Shown: positions 1 to 9,937 of the stretch, one piece after another
How positions within the stretch are numbered: the stretch's first letter is position 1
Layout: the number at the start of each line of letters is the position of its first letter
DNA from: Rhizocola hellebori
GTDB lineage: Bacteria; Actinomycetota; Actinomycetes; Mycobacteriales; Micromonosporaceae
NCBI RefSeq assembly: GCF_016862955.1
Contig: NZ_BONY01000011.1
Span: forward strand, 124,001 to 188,000
DNA length: 64,000 nucleotides
Direction: 5' to 3'
Notes under the pieces: generated by a model
Told to the model about the DNA's origin: nothing
The model's input: the letters and a program-made list of their open reading frames with translations, nothing else
Databases searched by the model: none
Program-made: the position numbers and the translations under genes

Positions 1-3000
1 GGCGTCGGCCTGCCCGACGCAGATCTGCAACTTGAACACGCCCGCGGTGGGCAGCGTGATGTCACCGGTGTAGAGGGCCCCGGTGCCGTTGGCGTTGACG
101 CCCTGCGGCCGACCGGAGTCGTTGTCGCGCAACGTATCCGGGTCGAAGGCGTGTGCGACCACCGGCCCCTGGCGGCTGGTGTTGTTCCACCACTTCACCT
201 GAAGGCCGTTGACACCCTCGTCGAAGCCGGTATGGGTGCGGCCTACCTCACACGCGGTCGCCGATGCGGTGGCGCTCATGCAGTCCGCGTCTTTGGGGAG
301 GTAGAAGTCGTTGCCGTACCAGATCTTGTCGAACATCGACACCGGCGCGGGGCCCCAGGACTCGACCGGGTTTCGCTTCTGGTCGTAAAGCGTCGCCGTC
401 AGCTGACCGTCGGGTGTCAGCGTGGCATAGGCTAGATCCCTTGCGTCCCAGTAGGTTTTCACTGTCTGCCCGAGGGAGTTGGTGTCCTCGGTCCGGCGCC
501 CCCGGAAATCGTACTTCTGGGTGCGGAAGATGCCGGCCATTCCGCCGCGGGTGACCGTGGCGGAGCCGTCGATGAGGATGCCGCCGCTCTTGTTCTGCGT
601 GTAGTCGTACGTGCGCGATGGCCGGGCGGCGTCAATCTGTTGCGCCGCGGGCAACGTCACCGTCTTGACCCGAGACTTCAAGCCGGTGGTCAACGGATCG
701 TAATCGATCCGGGTGAACAGCCGGTTGAGGTCGGTGTCAGTGCGGTTGCCGGAGAACAGCACATCCCTCGCGTTGGGATCGGCCATCCCCACCATACGCG
801 CCTCGGAGTCGTAGCTGAAGGTCCACCACGAGTCGCCCGGATTGGCGACATGGGAAAGCAGATCGGTGTCCCTGAAGTAGAACAGATCCGTGGTCGTGCC
901 GTCCCAGTAGGTGACCCGGCACAGCATGCCCTCCTCGGCCTGGTAGGCGGTGCCGCCCAGGGGCGGGCTGTTGGGACAGTTGACGTCCGCGTCGGTGGCC
1001 GCATAGCGCAGCGTCACCTGCCTTCCCGACACCGGATCCTCGATGGCGGCGAGGCGTCCGAGGCTGTCAAAGACGTTGCGGGCCGCGGCCGGCCGCCGGT
1101 CGTCCAGCGGTGTGCGCACGGCGGAAAGGCCACCGTCGGGACGGAACAGGTAGTCAAGCCCCTCCTCGTCATGGACGGCCACCGTCCCGTCGCTGTTGAC
1201 GACCACTAGATCGTCGTTGTCCGGTGGCGGCGTGTAGGTACCGGAGGCGTTGCGCGCGAAGGAGAAGGTCTCCCCGTCGTCGGCGGTCAGCGTGACCGAG
1301 CCCTCGTTGACTGTCGCCGCGGTGTAGGCGGCGTTGGCGTCGGCGGCCTGAAGCGACCAGCCCGACGGCAACGCGGGTGACTCGGGCGCCAGCCAGTCGG
1401 CCGGCACATCGGAAGCCGGGCCGAAGCTGCCCCCGAGATCCTCACGGACCAGCAGATGCAGATAGGCCGGGCCGGTCACCTCATAATAGTCCAGTGCGAA
1501 GGCCCTGGTCGTGCCGCCTGCGTGCGACCCCGCCTCCCAGACCGGGTCGGGTTGCAGCGAGTTCCAAAGGTCCATCACCGTGACCCCGTTGTACCGCAGG
1601 CGAATCCCGTCATCGGAGCGGATGCCGAACTGCCAGTTGTGGTTGGCGGGCAGCCGGATCGACCCCGACCAGCTGGCGGTGAAGTAGTCGGTCGGCACCC
1701 CGGGCGACGGCGACTCGTTGCCCCACTCGAACCGCATGACCGTGTCGGTCCGGACGAGCTGGACCGGATCGGTCGGCTCGATCACATGGTCCTTGTCGAC
1801 GTCATTGCGGTAGGTGGCCTTGAGCCCATAGCGGGTGTCGCGTCCATTGTAGACAAAGCCCACGCCCACTCCGCCGCCCACGGTGGGTAGCTGCGGCCCA
1901 TCGATGCGGACAGTCGGGTTGCCGGTCACCATGTTCGTCGTCACCGCGCCCAGCTCGTCGGTCGGCGACAGGCCACCCATGCCCAGCTTCCGATCGACGG
2001 TCAGCTTGCGCACATCCGAGGCGACATAGGCACCGCCGGCGTTGTCGAACGCGATGTCGTGCGCCAGCACCTTCCAGTAGTAGGTGACCCCGTCGCGGAG
2101 CACTCCGGCCGGTACCGCCCAGGACATCTGCGCCGCACCTGCGGGCTCGGTCAGCTCGGCCGACTGCGCCACCATGCCAGACTCCGCATCCGGTGAGGTC
2201 GCCAGCTTGACCGTGTAACGCACCTCCTGCCCATCCGGGTCGTCGACCGTCTGCCAGGTCAAGGTGGGCTCGAGGGTGTCGATCGCCAGCGCACCGTCGG
2301 CCGGCCCCACCTGCGCCGGCTTGCCCGGACGGGTGTTGACGTTCAGGGCGAGCCTGATGTCGCCGGGAAGGAATCGCTTGTAGGACAGACGATACAGGTA
2401 GTCCGGGTCTTCCTCGTCGCCGCCGAAGCCGAACATGCCGTCGTCCCAAGGGCTGTTCCAGGCGGCGATGTCCTTCCACAGCTGGATGCGGTCGGTGACA
2501 TCCCAGCAGACCTCCAAACCCCAGTAGCACCAAGGATCCGAGGGTACGACCTTGGCGTCGACGAGGTTGAACACCCGGTCGCCGTTGGCGACGGCGCCCG
2601 CCGCGTTGGGGGCGATGGCATCCCATAGCTCGATCAGCTCGGGGTCGGCGCCGATGCCCAGCTCGTCGTACTCGTTGCCCCAGACTTGGGCGCTGATGAG
2701 GTCCTTGTTGGCGCCTTCGACGTAGGGCCGATAGTCGAACCTGGCGATGCTGCGCCACCAGTAGCGGCCATTCGCGGGATCCCAAGGGGTGCCTGGTGTG
2801 TGATGGGTTCCGGTGCGAATACCGTCGCAAAAGGACGCTTCGTAGAGCGACTCGAACAGAAGGTAAGAGCACGCCCAGTTGGCTGCCCCGGTGGAAGGCA
2901 GCAAGAAAGACGGGTCGATCACCACGGGATGCTTGCCCCCCGATTGCGTGGCAAGCCATGCCTTGTCGACCGAAAGCGTCATCCGCTGCCGCCCATCCTT

Positions 3001-3862
3001 GCGCCCGTCGAGTGTTTCGACGCGTGCCTTTACGCCGGATCCGTCGGTGACCGTGCCCTGCGATCCGGTGACCTCCAGCGGTCCCAACTGCCACGTGCCC
3101 GCCGAAGCCGCGGTCACCCTCGGCGGCAAGAGCATCCGCTCTTCCAGGCCGAGACCGCTGACAGCGAAGGGGAAGTCGGACCGGTCGCCCGACCTGACCA
3201 CTATCGACTCCTTGACCTGGGCGGAGGTGACCGAATAGACCACGTCCACGCCGGGCCACACGTCGGAGTAGACAAGCCGGTTGGGGTGATCCTCGTCTAT
3301 CACCGGCAGGACCATCTGGTGCACATCGCCAAGCTCGGGTGCAAACCAAATTTTTCCTGTACCCGCCGAAAGCTCGACCCCGCCACCCTGCGACATGATC
3401 GGCCCGAACTCCACCTTCCAGGAGTTGGCCAGGTTACGGATCCAGCCGTCGCGCTGCGGGTCCGGTACCAACGTATTGTCGATTTTCTCCCACGCCGCAC
3501 CGGGTCGCGGCTGGAAGTTCACCGGTTCGGTGTGCAAGATGACGGTCTCTGTCCCGTCGTCGTTGGCATAGACCTCGGTCTGTGCGTCCCGTCGCCGGAT
3601 GATCTCGCGGGCGGGATCGAACTCGCGTGGCACGGGACGTTTGGGTTTGGCCGCCTGGCTTGTTTGTTCCGTCGCCGCGTTGCCGGTCGGCATCGACGGT
3701 TCGGGCAGGCGCACGGGAGGCGAGGTGCCCAGCAACGGCCGGGCCACCGCAACGGGTTTGGCCGCCTGCGCCGGTGGCGGACCTGACGCCACACCGACGA
3801 GTCCAGGCAGCATGACAGCGCAAACCACGAGCGTGGTTCTTCGCATGCGGACTGATGTCATT
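1..3862 (-). CDS. Secreted RHS/YD-repeat protein with DNRLRE-like and PA14-like domains (3' end outside window)
   Basis: The gene runs leftwards; only its first 1,287 codons are visible. The ATG at 3862 has an AGGAG ribosome site about 8 bases upstream. Residues 1-33 form a signal peptide (MRRTT, hydrophobic core, AQA cut site). Roughly residues 330-505 look like a DNRLRE-type beta domain and 510-620 like a fibronectin-type segment. Residues 675-810 resemble a PA14 sugar-binding module (SDDGIRLRYNG). YD/RHS repeats follow (FDSLGRLAAIEDP, YDSEARM). A second PA14-like module begins at the window edge (GLQVKWWNN). Proteins of this build are exported, and many RHS proteins carry a variable toxin at the C terminus, which cannot be seen here. 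It is divergent from an AfsR-like regulator with 142 bases between the start codons. The domain order is read by eye; the family assignment is fairly secure, the role is not. Confidence 0.8.
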
Positions 3863-3965
3863 GTTCTCTCTCCTGAAGGGAATCCACCGGTGGATGCCGG
3901 TGGCGTCCATTAGGCGGTCCCCGACCGGGGCAGCAATCGGCCCTCATCGAATTCTTTACATAGAT

Positions 3966-3995
3966 TTGTCGGCGTGCTCGCCTGTTCGGTATAGC
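3966..3995 (+). promoter_or_regulatory. Candidate promoter of the AfsR-like gene
   Basis: A TTGTCG (-35-like) and a TATAGC (-10-like) element are separated by 18 bases. The GTG chosen as the AfsR start lies 9 bases after the -10 box and no Shine-Dalgarno sequence is visible, so the transcript may be leaderless. Inferred from sequence only. Confidence 0.4.
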
Positions 3996-4004
3996 CTTCC
4001 TGGC

Positions 4005-7000
4005 GTGTACGAGTTTCGGGTGCTGGGACCGCTCGAGGTCTCACATATGGGGAGCAACCTGGACCTGAAGGCGACGATGATGCGCAGGGTGCTGGTCACC
4101 CTGCTGTGCCACGCGAACCGGCCGGTGTCACCGCAGGCGCTGGCCGATTCCATCTGGAACGGCCGGCCACCCCCGTCCGCCCGTAAGAACCTCCAGGGTT
4201 ACGTGATGCGGCTACGCCAAGCCCTGCACGAAAGCGAACGCATCCGGCTCACCTCAACCGGATACAGCATCACCCTGGCCCCGGGCGAGCTGGACGCGCA
4301 GGAGTTCACCGATCTGCTCGGGCAGGCGTTCACCGCGAAACAAGCGGGCCGCTTCGCCGAGGCAGGCGAGGTTTTCAGCCGGGCCCTCAACCTGTGGCGC
4401 GGGCCGTGCGCCTGCGTCGACGCCGCCGGGACGGCCCTGGTGGTCACTTCCGCGTCCAGATTGGAGGAACAGCGGCTGGCCGCGCTGGAAGCCATGGCCG
4501 AGGTGGATCTGCAGCTCGGCCGGCACAGCGAGATCATTGCAGCACTGTCGCCGATCATGGATGAGCATCCCTATCACGAGCGGCTGCGGGAGCACATGAT
4601 GCTCGCCTTCTTCCGCAGCGGACGCCAGGCCGATGCCCTGGACCTCTACCGCCGAACCCACGCGCTCATGGTCAGCGAGCTGGGCGTGGAGCCCGGGCCG
4701 GGCCTGCAGCGGCTGCACGCCGCGATCCTGCGCGCCGACCCGGATCTGCTGCGGGCGCCGGGCGCCGTCCCGGATGCCGCCGGCAGAGCACCCGAGTTCG
4801 TGCGGCCGCGGCAGCTGCCGGCCGAGGTCAACGGTTTCACCGGCCGCCAGGACCAGCTCGACGCGCTGCACGCTTTCGACCGGCTCGGTGATCAGTCCAG
4901 CCTGCTCGTCATCACGGCGATCGGCGGCAGCGCCGGCGTGGGCAAGACGGCGTTGGCGGTGCGATGGGCACATCAGGCGACCGACCGGTACCCCGACGGC
5001 CAGCTCTTTCTCGATCTGCGCGGCCACGCCCCCGGCCGGGCCATGTCGCCCGACGAGGCTCTGACAAGCCTCTTGGGCGCGCTGAACATCAAGCCCGAGC
5101 GAATCCCCCAAGCCACCGGGGAAGCGGCGGCACTCTACCGATCCCTGCTGTCCGATCGGCGGATGCTGATAGTGCTCGACAACGCCCACTCGGTGGAACA
5201 GGTGCGCCCCCTGATCCCCGGCGGGCCCGGATGCCTGGTGCTGGTGACAAGCCGGGAAAGGCTGGGCGGGCTGATGGCCCGCGAGGGCGCCCACCACCTC
5301 ACGCTGGACGTGCTGACCCCCGACGAGGCGCAGCTTCTGCTGGAGCGCACGGTCGGGCACGCCCGGGTGCGGGCCGAGCCGGCGGCAGCGGCGCAGATCG
5401 CCCGGCTGTGCGCCTACCTTCCACTCGCGCTGCGGGTGGCCGCCGCACGGATAGCCGAGCACCCCCACCGCGATCTGAAATCACTGGCCGCCGAGCTCGA
5501 CGGGGTGGGCAGGCTCGACGCGCTGGCTGTCGCGGGCGATGAGCACTCGGCTGTGCGGGCCGCGTTCGACCTTTCCTATCGCGCTCTTGACCCTGCGGCA
5601 CAACGATTGTTCCGCTTGCTGGGCCTGGTGCCCGGCCGCGACTTCACGCCTGAAACGGTCGCCGCGCTGGCTGGCACCACACCGGCCGAGGCCTGCAAAG
5701 GGTTGGCACGGCTCACCAATGCGCATCTGATCAGCCACGGTGAGGGTGACCGCTACAGCTTTCACGACCTGCTACGCGCCTATGCCCAGGAGCTGGCCGC
5801 CACCGACGCCGAGGCGCGTACCGCAAGCCATCGGCTCTATTCATGGTATGAGGCCGTTGTCGATTTGGCGGCCATGACCTTCTACCCTTACGCAACGCGG
5901 CTGCCGCGCGACGACCAGGCCCGGTCTTCTCCGCCGGGAGTGGTCTTTGCTGACATATCGCAGGCCATCACCTGGCTGGACACCGAGCTGGCCAATCTGG
6001 TGGCGGCGATCAGGCATGCCGCCGAGCACGGGCCGGCTGAATTCGCCTGGCTTCTGGCCGATGGACTGCGCCACTTCTTCATGCGCCGCGGCTATCTCAC
6101 CCATTGGGCGGTGGCCGCCGAGGCCGCGCTTTCCGCCGCCACCGCTGCGCACAACCCGCAAGCGCAAGCGGCCACGCATTTGAGTACTTCCGACTTCCAT
6201 GCCAGACGATGCGCCTTCGAGGAATCCATCGCCCACCTGCAAGCGGCGCGCCGCCTCAGCCTCGAATGCGGCTGGGAGCGAGGAGAGCTCGCCAGCCGGT
6301 TCAACCTGGCTTACACCTATCACAAAATAGGAAACCTCCCCCAGGCCGAACAGCTGACCCGGCTCCCTGCCGAGGGCGTCCGCCAGATCGACGGTTCGAT
6401 CCTGCTGCACCAGCTCACCATCCGGGCCTCAGTGTTGCGCGAGATGGGGCGCCTGGATGAGGCCATGGAAATGATCAACGAGGCGTTCCGCCATCGCAGC
6501 AGCGCCCACACCGACTGCATCGTGCGCTATGGGCACGGAAACGTTTTGCACAGCTATGGCCGCTACGACGAAGCGCTGGCTGAATTCGCCCGGGCCGCCG
6601 CGATCGCCGCCGAGCTGGGTGACCACGAGACGCAGTCGTGGTCGCTGGCGCGCGTCGCGGCGGTGCTGCGCGACAGCGGCCGGCTGGCGGAGGCGCTCAG
6701 TCAGGCCGAGACCGCGTTGGCGCTTTGCGGACACGAAGATGTCTCCCTGTACGTGAAGGCGCGTGCCGTCGGCGTCGTGGCGTCGGCGCATCGATGTCTG
6801 GGGAACCTGGAACTCGCCGAAACCTTGGCGCGCTCCGCACAGCGGATGGCACAACAGTCCTCCAATCGCCGGGCCGAAATCGATGCGCTGCTTGACATCG
6901 CCACCGTCGCCAGCCAGCGACCGCAACCCGGCGATGCCGCGCTTGCCCACGCCCGCAAGGCTTTTGAGCTCGCCGACGGCGGCGGCTTCGCCCCGTTGCG

Positions 7001-7043
7001 CGAAGCCGCCGCCGACCTGATCAAGCGGCTTGCGGCGGTTTGA
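4005..7043 (+). CDS. AfsR/SARP-family transcriptional regulator with NB-ARC and TPR domains
   Basis: A 1,012-residue SARP of the large AfsR type. Residues 1-95 are an OmpR-like winged helix (YEFRVLGPLEV, then the SARP-typical NLQGYVMRLRQAL). Residues 100-245 are the bacterial transcriptional activation domain. An NB-ARC STAND ATPase starts near residue 300 with the P-loop GGSAGVGKTALA, and the last 350 residues are TPR-like helices. Proteins of this family bind direct repeats near promoters of secondary-metabolism or exported-enzyme genes and are switched by ATP binding. The GTG at 4005 was chosen because homologous SARPs begin directly with the winged helix and the upstream in-frame residues have no SARP-like content. 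It is divergent from the RHS-type secreted protein, which is its most obvious possible target. The family call is firm; targets and inducer are unknown. Confidence 0.92.
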   Translation: MYEFRVLGPLEVSHMGSNLDLKATMMRRVLVTLLCHANRPVSPQALADSIWNGRPPPSARKNLQGYVMRLRQALHESERIRLTSTGYSITLAPGELDAQEFTDLLGQAFTAKQAGRFAEAGEVFSRALNLWRGPCACVDAAGTALVVTSASRLEEQRLAALEAMAEVDLQLGRHSEIIAALSPIMDEHPYHERLREHMMLAFFRSGRQADALDLYRRTHALMVSELGVEPGPGLQRLHAAILRADPDLLRAPGAVPDAAGRAPEFVRPRQLPAEVNGFTGRQDQLDALHAFDRLGDQSSLLVITAIGGSAGVGKTALAVRWAHQATDRYPDGQLFLDLRGHAPGRAMSPDEALTSLLGALNIKPERIPQATGEAAALYRSLLSDRRMLIVLDNAHSVEQVRPLIPGGPGCLVLVTSRERLGGLMAREGAHHLTLDVLTPDEAQLLLERTVGHARVRAEPAAAAQIARLCAYLPLALRVAAARIAEHPHRDLKSLAAELDGVGRLDALAVAGDEHSAVRAAFDLSYRALDPAAQRLFRLLGLVPGRDFTPETVAALAGTTPAEACKGLARLTNAHLISHGEGDRYSFHDLLRAYAQELAATDAEARTASHRLYSWYEAVVDLAAMTFYPYATRLPRDDQARSSPPGVVFADISQAITWLDTELANLVAAIRHAAEHGPAEFAWLLADGLRHFFMRRGYLTHWAVAAEAALSAATAAHNPQAQAATHLSTSDFHARRCAFEESIAHLQAARRLSLECGWERGELASRFNLAYTYHKIGNLPQAEQLTRLPAEGVRQIDGSILLHQLTIRASVLREMGRLDEAMEMINEAFRHRSSAHTDCIVRYGHGNVLHSYGRYDEALAEFARAAAIAAELGDHETQSWSLARVAAVLRDSGRLAEALSQAETALALCGHEDVSLYVKARAVGVVASAHRCLGNLELAETLARSAQRMAQQSSNRRAEIDALLDIATVASQRPQPGDAALAHARKAFELADGGGFAPLREAAADLIKRLAAV

Positions 7044-7198
7044 ACGCCTGCCTGACCGTGCCGATGTAGATCTGCCGCAAAGCAATCACTTCCCCCGATA
7101 GACATCCTGGGCTATCCACGATGATCGTGGGCTGCGGTGCGGCCCCGGTACACGCGCGGTACATCGAGCTGGTGAGGAGGCTGTAATGCCGTCGCGGG

Positions 7199-9187
7199 CT
7201 ATCCGAGCGCCCGGAAGGCGGTGTTGAGCGCCCCGGCCAGATCGTCATGCCCGCTGAGGTTGGGATGCGGGCAGCCACCGATCATCGTCTTCTGAATCTT
7301 GTCCGCGCCCAGCGCGGGCGGTTTGACGAACCGGATCTTCGGGTCGGCCGGAAGGATGCTCGCCTTGATGGCCGCGTTGAGCTGGTTGGTCCAGGTCTGC
7401 ACCTGTGTCTTCCACGCCTGTCCGGTCACCAGATCCAGCTCGACGTCGGGAATGTTGGGCAGCGCGCCCTTGATGACGTCGGGCAGTTCCGTGTTCTGCA
7501 CCCAGGTGCTGGCGAAGGTGCCGATCGACACCTTGGCCGGGGTGATGTCGTAATAGCCCATCCACACGATCTTGTTTGCCCCGGCGGCCAGCGCCTTGGT
7601 GGTGATGGTGTTGACATCTCTGGTGATCGTTGGATAGTGGGTCGGCCCGTCGAAGACCGGGATGTCGAAACGCAACCGTTCGATGGTGATGTCCCGGGGC
7701 CGGTTGCCGGTGATCTCCTCCTGCAGCACCACCTGGCACGCGCCGCCCCTGATCACGTTGTCGCGGCCGGTCGGCCGGCCCTGGGTGTCGTAGTAGCGCA
7801 TGACCGCGTTGAACGGCAGGGTATTGCGCACGAAGTAGCGCACCGCCTGTATCCGCAGGAACTCGGCCATGCCGCAGAAGGCCGCACCCTTGGCCACCTC
7901 GGTCCAATTGGTGTTGTTGATGCCGCCGGTGGTCACGTAGTAGGCCTGACGCCCGTCCTGCTTGGCCTTGGTGAGCGCCGCTTCGGCCAGCGCCATCGGC
8001 GGAAACGCCCGTGCCCATGGGTTTTCACACGAATCCTGGTAGATAGCCGGCGCTCCCAGGATTTCCGGGGTACCCATGCCCGTGCGCGCGAAGTTGTAAT
8101 AGTCGACGACAGAAGTGTTGAGGTTGCTCACATACTTGCCCACATAGCTGGCCGTCATGTCGTTGCCGTGCAGCCCGCGGGTGTCAGCTTGGGTGTTCTG
8201 GTTGACACTGCATTTTTTGGGTACGTGGTAGTGCTTGATCTGAATGTGCGCGGACGTCACCGAGTCCCCGGTGGCGACGACCACCACCGGCGTCTGCGGG
8301 TTGCGGTTCGGCGGGCACAGCTTGTCCTTGGCCGCCTCCCTGAGCTTGGCCTCCAGATCGGTGACATCAAGCCGGGCCTCCCGCTGCGCTGCCGGCAGCG
8401 GACAGGTCCCCGGATCCGTCGCGGTAGAACTCGGCTGCGGCGTCGTCGGCGTCGGTTGCGGCGTGGTCGGCTGCGGCGTGGTTGGCTGCGGCAACGTCGG
8501 GCTCGGTTGCGGCGTGGTCGGCGTCGGTTCCGGCACCGTCGGACTCGGCTCCGGCTCTGTCGGCGTCGGCGTCGGTTCCGTCGGCGTCGGCTCGGGCTCG
8601 GTCGGGGTCGGCTCCGGCGTCGGCTCCGGACATGGGATCGCCGTCGCGGTCGGACTGGCACTAGGATCGATCGGCGTCGCTGTCGGCGCGGATGAGGGAG
8701 CCGTCGGCAGCGATGTCGGCGTGGCCGAGGGGTTGCTTGGCAGCGAGGTCGGCCCCGTCGAGGGGTTGGTCGGCAGCGAGGTCGGCGTGGCCGAGGGGTC
8801 GATCGGGAGCGATGTCGGCTCGGCCGTAGCCGTTGGCTCGGCCGTCAGCGAGGGCTCGGCCGTCGGTGGCAGCACGATCGCCGCGGCGGGCACCACCTTC
8901 GGCTGGGCGCGGCGTGCCGCACGTGCCGCAGGCGACGCGGACGGCTCGCACTCGCGCGCCAGCCGATCCTCCTCCAACGCCGTGATCACATCGGGCGGCA
9001 GCGGCGCTCCCTCAGGTACACAGGGATCAAAAAACCAGGCAACACCTTCAATGTCGCGGGTACATGTGCCGTAGTCGCTCACCGTCGCCACCCCGGGCGA
9101 TGCCGCCGGACTCACCAGCACCTGCAGCAAACCCGCCACCAGCCCCGCCACCACCGCCGATGCCGAGGCCGTCACTGTCCTTTTCAT
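7199..9187 (-). CDS. Secreted SGNH-hydrolase-like protein with long Pro/Thr/Glu linker
   Basis: A 662-residue exported protein. Its ATG follows an AGGAAGGGG ribosome site. Residues 1-33 look like a signal peptide. Residues 105-275 are a low-complexity linker rich in SLPTNPS- and PTPTEPE-type repeats, which probably spans the cell wall. The C-terminal half looks like an SGNH/GDSL esterase: block I is GDSVTSAH (Ser309), a Gly is present in FARTGMG, an Asn in GGINNTNW, and a block V-like HPNLSGH lies near the end. The Asp usually found three residues before the block V His is missing (GCPH), so catalysis would need a Ser-His dyad or another acid. The expected function is hydrolysis of an ester or lipid outside the cell. 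It has its own promoter region and no operon partner. Confidence 0.7.
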   Translation of the reverse strand: MKRTVTASASAVVAGLVAGLLQVLVSPAASPGVATVSDYGTCTRDIEGVAWFFDPCVPEGAPLPPDVITALEEDRLARECEPSASPAARAARRAQPKVVPAAAIVLPPTAEPSLTAEPTATAEPTSLPIDPSATPTSLPTNPSTGPTSLPSNPSATPTSLPTAPSSAPTATPIDPSASPTATAIPCPEPTPEPTPTEPEPTPTEPTPTPTEPEPSPTVPEPTPTTPQPSPTLPQPTTPQPTTPQPTPTTPQPSSTATDPGTCPLPAAQREARLDVTDLEAKLREAAKDKLCPPNRNPQTPVVVVATGDSVTSAHIQIKHYHVPKKCSVNQNTQADTRGLHGNDMTASYVGKYVSNLNTSVVDYYNFARTGMGTPEILGAPAIYQDSCENPWARAFPPMALAEAALTKAKQDGRQAYYVTTGGINNTNWTEVAKGAAFCGMAEFLRIQAVRYFVRNTLPFNAVMRYYDTQGRPTGRDNVIRGGACQVVLQEEITGNRPRDITIERLRFDIPVFDGPTHYPTITRDVNTITTKALAAGANKIVWMGYYDITPAKVSIGTFASTWVQNTELPDVIKGALPNIPDVELDLVTGQAWKTQVQTWTNQLNAAIKASILPADPKIRFVKPPALGADKIQKTMIGGCPHPNLSGHDDLAGALNTAFRALG
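8440..8870 (-). repeat. Low-complexity coding repeats (Pro/Thr/Glu linker)
   Basis: Two blocks of short in-frame repeats lie inside the SGNH-like gene. One (about 8440-8635) encodes PTPTEPE-type units, the other (about 8690-8870) encodes 10-residue units such as PTSLPTNPST. They are coding linker repeats, not a mobile element or an array. Confidence 0.7.
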
Positions 9188-9218
9188 ACAATCCCCTTCC
9201 TGCGTATCAGGTCGGGGA

Positions 9219-9235
9219 AATCTTCAGCGAAGATT
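9219..9235. promoter_or_regulatory. Short inverted repeat between divergent genes
   Basis: AATCTTC and GAAGATT form a perfect 7-bp inverted repeat around AGC. It lies 32 bases upstream of the SGNH-like start and about 110 bases before the divergent kinase, where an operator could sit. No regulator is assigned. Confidence 0.3.
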
Positions 9236-9343
9236 AAGAGTGATCGATATGACTGCCAGCTGGCCATATGCGGTCCCGGCAACAAACGGACACAACATCA
9301 AGCAGACCGTAGATATCTACATTGGACCAGAGTAGGAGGCGCC

Positions 9344-9937
9344 GTGCCAAACACCTCGAATCCGATCGAATCGGCCCCGGCCACCAAGCTTGTGGTGCTG
9401 GTCAACGGGCTGCCGGGGGCGGGCAAGACAACGCTGGCCCGCACCCTGTCACAGTCCATAGGGTTGCCGCTGTTCAGCAAGGACACGATCAAGGAGGCCC
9501 ATGCAGAGGTATTAGGCACCGAACCCCCAACCGGCTGGCCCCAGCGACACTGGAGCGCCGCCCTCGGCGCAGCGGCAAGCCACACCATGTGGGCACTGCT
9601 CGCGGAAGCTTCAGGCGGTGCGGTGCTGGAGTCCTGCTGGCCCACGGACTCCCATCATTTCGCCGTCGAGGGCCTGCGGCGCAATGGCATTCGGCAGCCG
9701 TTAGAGGTCTGGTGCGACTTGCCGCTAGCAATCGCCCGGCGCCGTTTCGAGAACCGGCATCCACGGCATCCCATCCACGGAGAACTCCCGAACGACGCCG
9801 AATGGGAACGCTGGCAACAGGTTGCCCGACCGCTAGCTATCGGTCCTGTGCTTCGGATAGACACCACCCGCGCAGTCGACACAGAGGCCGTCACCGCGTG
9901 GATATCGATTCACGGCTCAGCCCGGAAGCCACTGTGA
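9344..9937 (+). CDS. AAA-type P-loop kinase-like protein (AAA_33/zeta-like)
   Basis: A 197-residue soluble protein. The GTG start is preceded by AGGAGG at a 4-base spacing. The N terminus has a Walker A motif (GLPGAGKTTLA) followed by FSKDTIKEA, the usual layout of small nucleotide or antibiotic kinases and zeta-toxin relatives. The region RRRFENRHPRHP is likely an Arg-rich lid. Proteins of this group phosphorylate small molecules, including sugars, nucleosides and antibiotics; the substrate cannot be told from sequence. No antitoxin-like gene lies beside it, so a toxin role is not favoured. Its 3' end overlaps that of the convergent alpha/beta hydrolase by 21 bases. Confidence 0.75.
   Translation: MPNTSNPIESAPATKLVVLVNGLPGAGKTTLARTLSQSIGLPLFSKDTIKEAHAEVLGTEPPTGWPQRHWSAALGAAASHTMWALLAEASGGAVLESCWPTDSHHFAVEGLRRNGIRQPLEVWCDLPLAIARRRFENRHPRHPIHGELPNDAEWERWQQVARPLAIGPVLRIDTTRAVDTEAVTAWISIHGSARKPL

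Noticed and set aside
7116-7130. Palindrome CCACGATGATCGTGG
   Set aside because: Perfect but short, downstream of the AfsR gene, with no start codon or other site it would serve.
7121-7227. Two tiny ORFs joined by a TAATG overlap after an AGGAGG (starts at 7121 and 7186)
   Set aside because: The first (21 codons, GCGAAPVHARYIELVRRL) faintly recalls a flavoprotein start, but it is too short, has no promoter and the second runs into the opposing SGNH-like gene. It may be a gene remnant; evidence is too weak to call.
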